64,000 nucleotides of DNA from Solibacillus cecembensis (GCF_001439635.1 NZ_LMBZ01000002.1:157265-221264), one strand, 5' to 3'. Positions 7,910 to 15,983 are shown, numbered from the stretch's first letter. Program-made: numbers and translations. The notes: generated by a model not told the origin, from the sequence alone.

Positions 7910-8137
7910 ATGAATATTACACAAACTTTAGACGCAAAAGGATTTGCTTGTCCAATGCCAATCGTACGTACAAAAAAGGCAATCGATACATTGAACTCAG
8001 GTGAAATTTTAGAGGTTTTAGTAACGGATAAAGGGGCAATTAATGACTTTGCTGCCTGGTCAAAAGCAGGTAACCACACGATTTTAGAACAAAAAGAAGA
8101 AGATGGAGTCATTTACTTCTACATTCAAAAAGCATAG
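7910..8137 (+). CDS. Stand-alone TusA-like sulfur carrier
   Basis: A 75-residue TusA-family protein with the signature GFACPMPIVRTKKA (Cys14). It is closely related to the TusA half of the fusion protein encoded at 5594, which suggests duplication within the operon. The ATG at 7910 has AGAGGA upstream. The 131 bases between the dioxygenase gene and this start hold no convincing gene or operator. It probably carries sulfane sulfur between the rhodaneses and the dioxygenase. Confidence 0.9.
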   Translation: MNITQTLDAKGFACPMPIVRTKKAIDTLNSGEILEVLVTDKGAINDFAAWSKAGNHTILEQKEEDGVIYFYIQKA

Positions 8138-8142
8138 AAAAG

Positions 8143-8177
8143 AATAGCGGGTAGCTCAATCTACTCGCTATTTTTTA
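8143..8177 (+). terminator. Terminator after tusA
   Basis: A 12-bp stem AATAGCGGGTAG / CTACTCGCTATT with one G-U pair is followed by a T-run. It partly separates the exporter gene from the relay genes. Confidence 0.85.
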
Positions 8178-8196
8178 ATAGAAAGAAGGAAAGTGT

Positions 8197-8982
8197 ATGG
8201 ATTTCTCCATTACGTATTTATTAGTTATTTTCGCCATCGGTTTTGTTGGTTCATTTGTATCAGGGATGTTAGGTGTTGGGGGTTCCATTATTAAATACCC
8301 GATGCTGTTATACATTCCACCGTTTTTCGGGCTTGCGACATTTACTGCCCATGAAGTATCAGGAATTAGCGCGGTGCAAGTGCTTTTCGCATCGATGGCA
8401 GGCGTATGGGCTTACCGTAAAGGCGGCTTATTAAATAAACAGTTAATCATTTATATGGGTGGTGCCATTTTAGTTGGTAGTTTCATTGGTAGTTATGGTT
8501 CAGGGTTTTTATCGGAAGAAGCAGTAAATATCGTCTATGGTACGCTTGCTTTAATCGCGGCTGTCATGATGTTTATACCAAAAAAACAATTGGATGATCA
8601 ACCGTTACATGAAGTGACGTTTAATAAACCACTCGCAGCAATTTTAGCGCTCATTGTAGGTATGGGTTCCGGAATTGTCGGAGCAGCGGGCGGATTTTTA
8701 CTTGTACCCATTATGCTCACTGTATTAAAAATTCCAACGCGTATGACAATTGCCACAAGTTTAGCTGTCACATTTATTTCATCCATTGGTAGTAGTGTAG
8801 GGAAGTTGATGACAGGGCAAGTCGAGTATTGGCCAGCATTTATTATGATTATTGCCAGTGTTTTAGCCGCTCCACTCGGTGCAAAAATGGGGAAAACGAT
8901 TAATACAAAAGTGCTGCAAATCTTATTAGCGCTCCTAATAGCCGCAACAGCGATTAAAATTTGGGTAGATATTCTTCTATAA
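8197..8982 (+). CDS. TauE/SafE-family exporter, probably sulfite
   Basis: A 261-residue polytopic membrane protein of the TauE/SafE family with about eight membrane segments. The two internally related halves each carry a glycine-rich motif: GMLGVGGSIIKYPML near residue 25 and GAAGGFLLVPIML near 165. In CstR-regulated operons tauE is co-regulated with persulfide dioxygenase genes and is proposed to export sulfite or related oxyanions. Its place at the end of this operon supports that role. The ATG has a GAAGGAAAG ribosome site. No sulfide:quinone oxidoreductase gene is present nearby. Confidence 0.85.
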   Translation: MDFSITYLLVIFAIGFVGSFVSGMLGVGGSIIKYPMLLYIPPFFGLATFTAHEVSGISAVQVLFASMAGVWAYRKGGLLNKQLIIYMGGAILVGSFIGSYGSGFLSEEAVNIVYGTLALIAAVMMFIPKKQLDDQPLHEVTFNKPLAAILALIVGMGSGIVGAAGGFLLVPIMLTVLKIPTRMTIATSLAVTFISSIGSSVGKLMTGQVEYWPAFIMIIASVLAAPLGAKMGKTINTKVLQILLALLIAATAIKIWVDILL

Positions 8983-9083
8983 AAAATGAGTTGTCCTAGC
9001 TCATTTTACTTAGGTATCAAGTCACTTTCCTAGTAATTCCATATTTGATATGATAGCCCTAGAATAGATAGGGGGCAACGAGT

Positions 9084-9533
9084 TTGAAACAATATATGGA
9101 ACGCGCGGTGCAATTAGCCATCGCAAATGTGCAAGAAGGCGGTCAACCGTTTGGCGCAGTGCTTGTAAAGGATGATCAAATTATTGCGGAAGGTGTAAAT
9201 GAGCTTCATGTTGTCCATGATGTAAGTGGACATGCTGAATTATTAGCGATACGCCGCGCCCAACAGCAATTACAAACAAACGATTTATCTGGATTTACGA
9301 TGTATGCGAGTGGTGAACCGTGTGCGATGTGCTTAAGCGCGATGTATTTTGCAAATATAAAGGATATTTATTATGCCGAATCTGTAGAGCAAGCCGAAAA
9401 AGTCGGACTCGATAAATCCAAATTTATTTACAATGAATTAAAAAAGGACCGAGCTGAACGCACCGTTTCAATTCAACAAATGCCATTAAATAACGAACAA
9501 CAAAGCCCAATGAAAGTATGGGAAATTAAATAA
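9084..9533 (+). CDS. guaD: Guanine deaminase-like nucleobase deaminase
   Basis: A 149-residue cytidine-deaminase-fold enzyme. Zinc ligands are His and the catalytic Glu in GHAELLAIRRA (about residues 52-61) and the two Cys of GEPCAMCLSAMYFA (about 76-89). The C-terminal part with KSKFIYNELKKDRAERTV resembles Bacillus subtilis GuaD, which converts guanine to xanthine. The start is TTG at 9084, nine bases after GGGGG; the next ATG (9096) is too far from it. The gene is monocistronic and is followed by a strong terminator. Confidence 0.8.
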   Translation: MKQYMERAVQLAIANVQEGGQPFGAVLVKDDQIIAEGVNELHVVHDVSGHAELLAIRRAQQQLQTNDLSGFTMYASGEPCAMCLSAMYFANIKDIYYAESVEQAEKVGLDKSKFIYNELKKDRAERTVSIQQMPLNNEQQSPMKVWEIK

Positions 9534-9546
9534 TCCTAAGAAAAAG

Positions 9547-9580
9547 TACTATTAATTCAAGTAATTAATAGTATTTTTGT
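9547..9580 (+). terminator. Terminator after guaD
   Basis: An 11-bp perfect stem TACTATTAATT / AATTAATAGTA with a 5-base loop is followed by TTTTTG. Confidence 0.85.
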
Positions 9581-9650
9581 TTTTCGTAAACTTTTTCCTA
9601 CCACTCAACCGTCTTATAAGTGTCGACAAATAAAAGAGAGGAATTTTGAC

Positions 9651-10145
9651 ATGGATGTGAAATTAGAACAATTGTTCATCGATTTCGTGCGGGACAACAA
9701 AAAACAACTTTACTTATTCGCTTATAGCTATGTGAAAAATGAACAGGATGCACTTGATATTATCCAAGATAGTATTCAAAAAGCGTGGCAATCCCTTCAT
9801 AAAATAGAAAAAATAGCGCAATTGAAAAGTTGGTTTTATCAAATTGTTGCACGGACGTCGATTGATTTTTTACGTAAAATGAAACGCATACAAGTGATGG
9901 ATGAAGAAGAAATTAGCTATGTATCGCCACAACAACAGGATACATATGAAGATGTGGATTTAGAAAATGCAATGGATCAGCTGCCATACCCTTTAAAAGA
10001 AGTGATTATTTTAAGATTTTTTGAGGATCAGAAATTAGAGGATGTTGCCATTATTTTAAATATCCCATTAAGTACGGCAAAATCCAGACTTTATAAGGCA
10101 TTAAAATTATTAAAAATAGAGTTAAGTGAGGAAGGGTGCAAGTAA
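9651..10145 (+). CDS. sigV: ECF sigma factor, SigV-like
   Basis: A 164-residue extracytoplasmic-function sigma factor with region 2 (YVKNEQDALDIIQDSIQKAW, then the SWFYQIVARTSIDFLRK segment) and region 4 (LKEVIILRFFEDQKLEDVA, a helix-turn-helix ending STAKSRLYKALK). The next gene is a clear RsiV homologue, which identifies it as SigV. In B. subtilis SigV directs lysozyme-resistance genes such as oatA and the dlt operon. An ECF-like promoter candidate is seen at 9586-9613 (GTAAAC then CGTC), but the spacer is about two bases longer than usual, so autoregulation is only suggested. Confidence 0.85.
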   Translation: MDVKLEQLFIDFVRDNKKQLYLFAYSYVKNEQDALDIIQDSIQKAWQSLHKIEKIAQLKSWFYQIVARTSIDFLRKMKRIQVMDEEEISYVSPQQQDTYEDVDLENAMDQLPYPLKEVIILRFFEDQKLEDVAIILNIPLSTAKSRLYKALKLLKIELSEEGCK

Positions 10146-10146
10146 A

Positions 10147-11019
10147 ATGGACGACAAATTAAAAAACATGAAAAAGAAATACGAGGATGTGCCAATTCCA
10201 AAAGAGTTGGATGAGGTCATTGAAAATAGTTTAAAACGCAAACCGAAAAAACGTAATAAAGTGAGCTGGTGGCTTGGTTCTGCGGCTGCAGCGAGCGTGA
10301 TTTTTGTAGGCGGTATTAATGCAAGTCCAGCAATGGCAAAAAGTTTAGCTCAAATTCCAGTGCTTGCTGCTGTAGTTGAAGTGTTAACATTTACAGAATA
10401 CGAAGTGAAAGACGGCAATTATGAAGCCAATATTAAAGTGCCGCAAATTACGGGTGATTCTGACGAAATCCAGGCTTTAAATGCGCAATTTGAGGCGGAA
10501 GGAAAAGCATTATACGAGGATTTTACAAAGGAAACAAGCTACATGGACGGGGGACATTTAGGGGTTGATAGTGGCTACATCGTCGAAACAGATACTGATC
10601 AATTGCTGTCAATGGGGCGCTATGTTGTCAATACGGTCGCATCGTCATCAACGGTTATGCAGTACACGACGATTGATAAAGAGAAGCAAATCGCCTTGAC
10701 ATTGCCAGGCTTATTTAAAGATGCAAGCTATGTGCCGGTCATTAGCGAATATGTTAAGCAACAAATGCGCGATGAAATGGTTGCATCAAATGGGGAATCT
10801 ACGTATTGGGTAGGTGGAACGGGTATGGTTGAAGAAGATTTATTCGAACTATTTGAAACCATTTCAAGCGAACAAAATTTCTATATTACGGAGCAGGGGA
10901 AATTAGTTATTGCCTTTGATAAATATGAAGTAGCACCAGGTTATATGGGGCTTGTGAAATTTGAAATACCTACTGAATTGATACAAGAAATGCTAGTAAG
11001 TGACGTTTATATTCATTAA
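10147..11019 (+). CDS. rsiV: Anti-sigma factor RsiV, lysozyme receptor
   Basis: A 290-residue type II membrane anti-sigma factor. A cytoplasmic N-terminus (1-40, with IPKELDEVIENSLKRKPKK) binds the sigma factor. A membrane segment follows at about 42-62, with NASPAMAKS just after it, a plausible signal-peptidase site. The outer part is a DUF4163/DUF3298 region with LFKDASYVPVISEYVK and the strongly conserved YEVAPGYMGLV. In B. subtilis, RsiV binds lysozyme and is then cut by signal peptidase and RasP to free SigV. ATG 10147 follows the sigV stop by one base and has GAGGAAGGG upstream. Confidence 0.87.
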   Translation: MDDKLKNMKKKYEDVPIPKELDEVIENSLKRKPKKRNKVSWWLGSAAAASVIFVGGINASPAMAKSLAQIPVLAAVVEVLTFTEYEVKDGNYEANIKVPQITGDSDEIQALNAQFEAEGKALYEDFTKETSYMDGGHLGVDSGYIVETDTDQLLSMGRYVVNTVASSSTVMQYTTIDKEKQIALTLPGLFKDASYVPVISEYVKQQMRDEMVASNGESTYWVGGTGMVEEDLFELFETISSEQNFYITEQGKLVIAFDKYEVAPGYMGLVKFEIPTELIQEMLVSDVYIH

Positions 11020-11025
11020 ACAATT

Positions 11026-11065
11026 AGAAAAGGGATGCGGAGTAATTGAACCGCATCCCTTTTCT
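11026..11065. terminator. Bidirectional terminator between rsiV and the VOC gene
   Basis: A perfect 15-bp inverted repeat (AGAAAAGGGATGCGG / CCGCATCCCTTTTCT) with a 10-base loop lies between the convergent genes. The A/T-rich stem ends can serve as U-tract in either direction. Confidence 0.85.
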
Positions 11066-11070
11066 GTTAG

Positions 11071-11454
11071 TTATTTCTGTATGATTTGAATAAGATTGCC
11101 GCATGTATCATCGAAGACAGCAATTGTAAATTCGCCCATGTTTGTTGGCTCCATAGTAAACTTAACGCCACTTTCAGATAAACGTTTGTATTCTTTATGA
11201 ATATCTTCAACGCCAAACATTGTTGCTGGAATCCCTTCGGCAACTAAGTTCGTTTGATAATCTTTGGCAGTCGGATTGTCATTAGGTTCAAGTACAAGCT
11301 CGGTGCCTCCTTGATTTTCAGAAGAAACGAGCGCAATCCACCTAAATTTTCCGGCGGGAACGTCATGCTTTTTAACAAATCCAAGTGTTTCTGTATAAAA
11401 CTTTAGTGCCTTTTCTTGATCTTCCACGAATAAACTAGTAACAATAATTTTCAT
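11071..11454 (-). CDS. VOC (glyoxalase/bleomycin-resistance fold) protein
   Basis: A 127-residue protein of the vicinal-oxygen-chelate superfamily: MKIIVTSLFVEDQEKALKFY, then YTETLGF, and the closing VFDDTCGNLIQIIQ. Family members include glyoxalases, dioxygenases and antibiotic-binding proteins, so the substrate cannot be named. The start is the ATG at 11454, with a perfect AAAGGAGG site. A longer upstream in-frame reading to 11622 has no ribosome site and a non-protein-like sequence. The gene stands alone, convergent with rsiV. Confidence 0.85.
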   Translation of the reverse strand: MKIIVTSLFVEDQEKALKFYTETLGFVKKHDVPAGKFRWIALVSSENQGGTELVLEPNDNPTAKDYQTNLVAEGIPATMFGVEDIHKEYKRLSESGVKFTMEPTNMGEFTIAVFDDTCGNLIQIIQK

Positions 11455-11675
11455 ACTGTTATTGCCTCCTTTAATAGTTGCGATGGATGGTGCGGACCTA
11501 ATCATCTGACTGTAAGTAATGAAACGTATGTTCGCCAGAAGGGTTGCTTCTATAATACCTCTTTTTTTGCACCATTTACAACAAAATATTAATTTGAAAA
11601 TATTATCTTGATAAATACACAATTTTTATTATAATTTTTGTTTACTTTATCCAGGAAGCTTTAAAATCCTAAATT

Positions 11676-11719
11676 GAAAAAACGCTGTTCGTACCTGCAT
11701 GTTAAGCAGAGCGAACAGC
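11676..11719 (-). terminator. Terminator of the TetR-SMR operon
   Basis: On the minus strand an 8-bp stem GCTGTTCG / CGAACAGC is followed by GTTTTTT. It lies just after ykkD. Confidence 0.8.
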
Positions 11720-11736
11720 ATTTTCACTAATGTAAC

Positions 11737-12051
11737 TTATTGCGTTAACTTCAGCCCTACAACAGCAATCAATATAAACGAAATAAATAAAATACGTTTC
11801 CAGTTTTTTGATTCCTTATAAAACAGCATACCTACTAATGTCCCGCCTACAGTACCAATACCAGTCCATACAGCGTAAGAAAGTCCCATTGGTAATGTTT
11901 TCATGGCCAGCGCAAGCAATGTAAAGCTACATGCAAAGGAGCCAAATAATAAAGCAAAAGCACCGATAGAACGCTTTTGAACGACTTTATTCATGCCAAT
12001 GACACCGCTCACTTCAAACAATCCTGCAAAAATTAAATATACCCAAGCCAT
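11737..12051 (-). CDS. ykkD: SMR-family efflux subunit, YkkD-like
   Basis: A 104-residue four-helix small multidrug resistance protein. The essential glutamate is in GLFEVSGVIGMN near residue 13, and the signature PMGLSYAVWTGIGTVGG follows in helix 3. It matches B. subtilis YkkD more than single-gene SMR pumps, and it follows a YkkC-like gene with a one-base overlap. The pair should form an antiparallel heterodimer in the membrane that exports cationic drugs or guanidinium in exchange for protons. Confidence 0.88.
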   Translation of the reverse strand: MAWVYLIFAGLFEVSGVIGMNKVVQKRSIGAFALLFGSFACSFTLLALAMKTLPMGLSYAVWTGIGTVGGTLVGMLFYKESKNWKRILFISFILIAVVGLKLTQ

Positions 12052-12389
12052 TATGCATCCCTCGTTTCTTTCGGTTCATCAGATACAAGCTTAAGTCCGA
12101 TTACCCCAACAAGTAGCAGGGAGATAAATCCGATTTTTGCTAGACTGAATGGTTCGTTGAAAAGGACTGTTTCTACAATGACCGTTCCAGCGGTTCCAAT
12201 TCCGGTAAAGACCGCATAAACCGTCGCAACAGGAAGTTTGTCATTCGCAATAATTAAAATGTAAAACGATAGGACAATGAGTACGACAACTCCGCCCCAC
12301 ATCCAAAGGGTTGATGCGTATTTCAACCCCATAGCCCAAATAATTTCAATAAGACCAGCTAATAATACAAGTAGCCAATATTTCGTCAT
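12051..12389 (-). CDS. ykkC: SMR-family efflux subunit, YkkC-like
   Basis: A 112-residue SMR protein with the essential Glu in GLIEIIWAMGLKYA, the signature PVATVYAVFTGIGTAGTV, and a short charged C-terminal tail (SDEPKETRDA) like that of B. subtilis YkkC. Its ATG overlaps the tetR stop codon (ATGA), and its own stop overlaps the ykkD start, so the three genes are translated together. In B. subtilis ykkCD is controlled by a guanidine riboswitch. Here no such RNA is visible and a TetR regulator takes that place. Confidence 0.88.
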   Translation of the reverse strand: MTKYWLLVLLAGLIEIIWAMGLKYASTLWMWGGVVVLIVLSFYILIIANDKLPVATVYAVFTGIGTAGTVIVETVLFNEPFSLAKIGFISLLLVGVIGLKLVSDEPKETRDA

Positions 12390-12961
12390 GATGTTTCACC
12401 TCGATATGTTAGTCCTCGATAAAATACAGTCCAACTCGCCTGCAATCTCTTTTCAAAGCGCGCATGCCCCCCGTAAAGCATTTCTACAAATAAGCTATCG
12501 AGCAAGGCTAAATAACTAATGGCAGCCTCTTGTGGCGAAACGGCAATCGATTGCAGCTTAAAATAATGGGTAAACTGTTGTTCAAGGCTATCTAAATAAT
12601 AATAAACATGTTCCATTAGTTGTTTTTCTAAATGCGGTGGAGGAAAAAAAGCAGAACGTAAAAAGAATTTCGTCAAAACTTGCTCAGCAAAGCGTTTTTC
12701 ACAAGCATGTAAAAGTTGAAATAATATTTTTTCCATCTTTCCTTTTTTATTGTCTTCAAAAAACTGTTCAATAAAGGCAAGTTCAAATTCCATTGCTTCT
12801 TTTGAAAGGGTCGTATATAGCGCATCTTTACTTTTAAAATACGTATAAATCGATTGCTTTTTAATGCCGACTTCTTCTGCAATTTGCGCTAAAGAACCAC
12901 CATTATAACCGTTTTCAGCAAAGTTTTTGAAAGCCGCTACTTTTATTTTTTGAATGGTCAT
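12386..12961 (-). CDS. TetR-family repressor of the SMR operon
   Basis: A 191-residue TetR-type regulator. The N-terminal helix-turn-helix is clear (GSLAQIAEEVGIKKQSIYTYF, preceded by AAFKNFAENGYNG). The C-terminal ligand domain is Phe- and aromatic-rich (KFFLRSAFFPPPH), as in regulators that bind cationic drugs. It is the first gene of the tetR-ykkC-ykkD operon, whose promoter carries an inverted repeat just downstream of the -10, so it probably represses itself and the pump until an exported cation binds. Confidence 0.88.
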   Translation of the reverse strand: MTIQKIKVAAFKNFAENGYNGGSLAQIAEEVGIKKQSIYTYFKSKDALYTTLSKEAMEFELAFIEQFFEDNKKGKMEKILFQLLHACEKRFAEQVLTKFFLRSAFFPPPHLEKQLMEHVYYYLDSLEQQFTHYFKLQSIAVSPQEAAISYLALLDSLFVEMLYGGHARFEKRLQASWTVFYRGLTYRGETS

Positions 12962-12974
12962 TTAATCACCTTCC

Positions 12975-13025
12975 TAACGTTCGTCAGTTAAAAATAACAT
13001 AATGCCATTGTTATTGCAAGGTCAA
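12975..13025 (-). promoter_or_regulatory. Promoter and operator of tetR-ykkCD
   Basis: On the minus strand a -35 TTGACC (13025-13020) and a -10 TATGTT (13001-12996) are 18 bases apart. An imperfect palindrome TAACTGACGAACGTTA (12990-12975) lies directly downstream, over the probable start of transcription, and before the GGAAGGTG ribosome site. This is a likely TetR operator. Confidence 0.7.
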
Positions 13026-13081
13026 TGATTTACATTTGAAAGAGATTATTATTTCGAATCAAATAAAAACGAGGTGTAACA

Positions 13082-13636
13082 ATGGAGAGATGTGCATGGT
13101 TAAAACTAGATGATCCAATTTATGTTGCGTATCATGATGAAGAGTGGGGTGTGCCTGTTTATGAGGACCGCCATCTTTTTGAAATGATTTGCTTAGAAGG
13201 TGCACAAGCTGGATTAAGCTGGTTGACGATTTTAAAAAAGAGAGAAGGATATCGCCAAGCATTTAATCAATTTGATGCAGAAAAAATCATTCATTATGAT
13301 GCGGAGAAATTAGCCGAATTAAAAGAAAATCCAGCTATCATACGCAATCGCTTGAAAATTCAAAGCGTCGTAACGAATGCCAATGCCTTTTTAGCGATGC
13401 AACAAAAGCACGGCTCTTTTTCTAACTATATATGGTCCTTTGTAGACGGAAAACCAATAATCAATCAGTGGCAAACGATTGCGGAAGTGCCGATCACGAC
13501 CGAAATTAGTGACCGCATGAGCAAGCAATTAAAAAAAGACGGCTTCAAATTTGTTGGAAGTACAATTTGCTATTCCTTTATGCAAGCAGTTGGCATGGTG
13601 AACGATCATACGGTGGATTGCCTTTGTCGGAAATAG
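13082..13636 (+). CDS. tag: DNA-3-methyladenine glycosylase I
   Basis: A 184-residue base-excision repair enzyme that removes 3-methyladenine from DNA. The zinc-binding residues of the family are visible: Cys4 (MERCAW), His17 (AYHDEEWG), and the C-terminal His and Cys of NDHTVDCLC. The core has FEMICLEGAQAGLSW and the helix-hairpin-helix region with GFKFVGSTICYSFMQAVG. Length is normal for Tag. It is divergent from the TetR operon, has a GAGGTG ribosome site and appears to be monocistronic. Confidence 0.95.
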   Translation: MERCAWLKLDDPIYVAYHDEEWGVPVYEDRHLFEMICLEGAQAGLSWLTILKKREGYRQAFNQFDAEKIIHYDAEKLAELKENPAIIRNRLKIQSVVTNANAFLAMQQKHGSFSNYIWSFVDGKPIINQWQTIAEVPITTEISDRMSKQLKKDGFKFVGSTICYSFMQAVGMVNDHTVDCLCRK

Positions 13637-13912
13637 GGTATATCCGTAAAAAGACAGGGATTAGCACAACTACTTACTATTCTCGGAAATTATGATTCAG
13701 TATGGTGTAAATGTAATATATCCTCCAAACGTCCTGCTGTACATTGAAAATAGCAAGAAATACGGGCTGTCAAATTGAGTGCTAATACCTAATTTTGAAT
13801 ATTTTGTCTGTGTCACTTGACTCAATTTTCATTTTTTTCATAATTTTCACCTTCACCAAAATGGGATACGGCTTATAATCGAATTAATGAAGTAGTAGAG
13901 GGAGTATGGCTT

Positions 13913-15751
13913 ATGACTGAAGAAAAAACTATTGATACACTCGTAAAAGAAAATCCACCACCATTGCAACAATTGATTGAACGTCTAAAGCCATTACATG
14001 TAATTTTATCGCAAAACTCTTACGTGAAAGATACAACACATCGTCTAAAACGAATTATTGATGATTCAGAAAGTCAGCCAATGTTGCTTATGTTAGGGAA
14101 AGAACGCGTAGGCAAAACAACATTAATTAATAGTTTATTAGGACGTGCATTATTTACAGGGGGTACAGATCAGCCTACGAGCATCAATACATTTATTCGT
14201 TTTGGTGAGCAGGAATGCATTAAAGCCTACTTCTTAGATGGTGTCATTGCTACATTTGATATTTCAAAATTACATTTAATTACGGTTTCCGATACGTTTA
14301 GTGCCCAAATCATTCGAGAACATTTAGATTATATTGAAGTGTACATTAAACATGATTTATTAAAGTCAGTAACGATTGTCGATTCTGTTGCACTTGAAGT
14401 CGGACCAAATAACACAGCCTATTTTTCACAAACATTGTTACAACGTGTGGATGAAGTATTTTGGGTACTTCGAAGTGGTTCGCCTGCAACGGATGATGAA
14501 ATCAATTTATTGAAGAAGATGGAAACATTTGCAATTACACCTCATTTTATTGTGAATGCAATTGACCAAGAAGACGGGGATATCACCTCATTTATCGAGT
14601 CGGAAAAATCCCGCTACGGACATGCGATTGGTGACATTGTTCCAGTGTCGGCACTGCAAGCATTAGAAGCACGCAAGACGCATGATATGCAGCTATTGAT
14701 CGATTCGCGTATTACGGAACTGACGCAATTAATTCATCGTATCGTAAGTAATAAACAAAAGAAAACGCGCCATGTGACGGAGCAGCTTATTCATTGGTTG
14801 GAGCGACTTCGAAAAGAGGTTGAAATGATTCCGACGCGCGAGCCATATATTTCAGCATTTGAAAGTGTGGAGCGCCATAATTCCGAGGCTGAGTTTGAAT
14901 TTACTCGCCAACAGCGTGACCGGGCCTTAATTTCTTCTTATGAAGAAGAGTATCAAAATGTGAGTGTCATATTTAATAATGTACAAACGCTGTATCAGCT
15001 TCTGCAAACATTAGCGAGTGAGTTGTATTTACGAGATGCAGAAATTGAAAAATATGAAGAAAATGCGGCGCTCTATCAACAATTCGTGCGAGATTATCGA
15101 AAATTGCACGGGGAATATTCGATGGAATACACGCGTTTTGAAAAGCAATATAAAAAATTGTCTGGAAAGTCCTTGGAATTCCCTATCGTCGACCCTGAAA
15201 ATGAAGAGTTTCTAAAAGGGCGCATCGCAACACTAAATAAAATGCAGCAACAATGCATTGAAAAATTAGAAGCGATTCAAAGGTATGAAGGTTACGTTTG
15301 TGAAAATTTATATGCGGTCCAAAATCGATTAAATGATCTTGCTGCGAAGCGATTAAAATCGATTGTTTCACAGTTGAGTGATTTAAATATTCAACGAAAA
15401 AATGAACGGATTTTCCTAAAGTCTTACGTGGATAAGCTATCTGAATTTAATTGCATTGTGGAATCACAGGGCTTTTTACGTGATGCGGTGTTGCCTTATA
15501 TGGCGGGGGAGCAATTGCCTCTTTCTGAGCAGGAAAAACAGCATGTTTACAATACGATTGATTGTATTTGCGCGGTCGACTTAACGCACCAAGCATTGTA
15601 TAAGCGCTCCACAATTCCAGAGCCAGATGATTTAATGGCACAGTTTGAATTTGAATCGAAATACAAATTAAACGGCCTAAGCTTAACGGAATCGGATGTC
15701 AAGTCCGACCTACCAGAAGCGCCGAAAGAAATCAATTACGCCTTGGCGTAA
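13913..15751 (+). CDS. Dynamin-like GTPase
   Basis: A 612-residue protein with an N-terminal G domain and a long helical C-terminal part. The P-loop is GKERVGKTT (62-70), the switch I threonine region is GGTDQPTSINTF, and VNAIDQED is a G4 candidate. The G3 motif is degenerate: IVDSVALEVG lacks the DxxG glycine at the right place. Residues about 290-560 are rich in Glu, Lys, Gln and Leu, as in the stalk of bacterial dynamin-like proteins. Membrane remodelling or phage defence are known family roles, but nothing here decides. The last codons (NYALA) and the stop lie in an inverted repeat that begins a repeat element. Confidence 0.8.
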   Translation: MTEEKTIDTLVKENPPPLQQLIERLKPLHVILSQNSYVKDTTHRLKRIIDDSESQPMLLMLGKERVGKTTLINSLLGRALFTGGTDQPTSINTFIRFGEQECIKAYFLDGVIATFDISKLHLITVSDTFSAQIIREHLDYIEVYIKHDLLKSVTIVDSVALEVGPNNTAYFSQTLLQRVDEVFWVLRSGSPATDDEINLLKKMETFAITPHFIVNAIDQEDGDITSFIESEKSRYGHAIGDIVPVSALQALEARKTHDMQLLIDSRITELTQLIHRIVSNKQKKTRHVTEQLIHWLERLRKEVEMIPTREPYISAFESVERHNSEAEFEFTRQQRDRALISSYEEEYQNVSVIFNNVQTLYQLLQTLASELYLRDAEIEKYEENAALYQQFVRDYRKLHGEYSMEYTRFEKQYKKLSGKSLEFPIVDPENEEFLKGRIATLNKMQQQCIEKLEAIQRYEGYVCENLYAVQNRLNDLAAKRLKSIVSQLSDLNIQRKNERIFLKSYVDKLSEFNCIVESQGFLRDAVLPYMAGEQLPLSEQEKQHVYNTIDCICAVDLTHQALYKRSTIPEPDDLMAQFEFESKYKLNGLSLTESDVKSDLPEAPKEINYALA

Positions 15752-15860
15752 TTGCGTCCAGATTTTTTTCGAGCTTGCTCGAAAAATTCCTCTAAAAATC
15801 TGTGACATCCGCCGGGAGCATAACTTTATTCAGCAGGGTTTAAAACCCAACTGATTAAAG
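15733..15860 (+). repeat. Composite palindromic repeat, copy 1
   Basis: Several nested hairpins follow one another: CAATTACGCC / GGCGTAATTG (15733-15754), TTTTTCGAGC / GCTCGAAAAA (15765-15786) inside CAGATTTTT / AAAAATCTG (15759-15802), then TGACATCCGCCGGG (15803-15816) and a degenerate stem CTTTATTCAG / CTGATTAAAG (15824-15860). The last part recurs at 20267. It looks like a dispersed intergenic repeat, and its 5' end overlaps the dynamin gene stop codon. Confidence 0.75.
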
Positions 15861-15935
15861 GTGATATTTGGTATAACCGCCTGAATAGTGGAAATAGAGG
15901 ACTTCTGCTGAAGCAAGTTAAAGATGTAAAACGAA

Positions 15936-15979
15936 AGCCGCTAGTATAGGATCATTTCCATACTTGGCGGCTTTTTTGT
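15936..15979. terminator. Bidirectional terminator before the radical SAM gene
   Basis: A stem AGCCGCTAGTAT / ATACTTGGCGGCT with a small bulge is followed by TTTTTTG on the plus strand and by TTTCGTTTT on the minus strand. It lies between the plus-strand dynamin gene and the minus-strand radical SAM gene end. Confidence 0.75.
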
Positions 15980-15983
15980 TTTT

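Noticed and set aside
11455..11622. N-terminal extension of the VOC protein
   Set aside because: A perfect ribosome site precedes the internal ATG at 11454, and the extension is unlike any VOC protein.
12962..13060. Guanidine riboswitch before the SMR operon
   Set aside because: The leader is too short and the conserved ACGR-type elements are absent.
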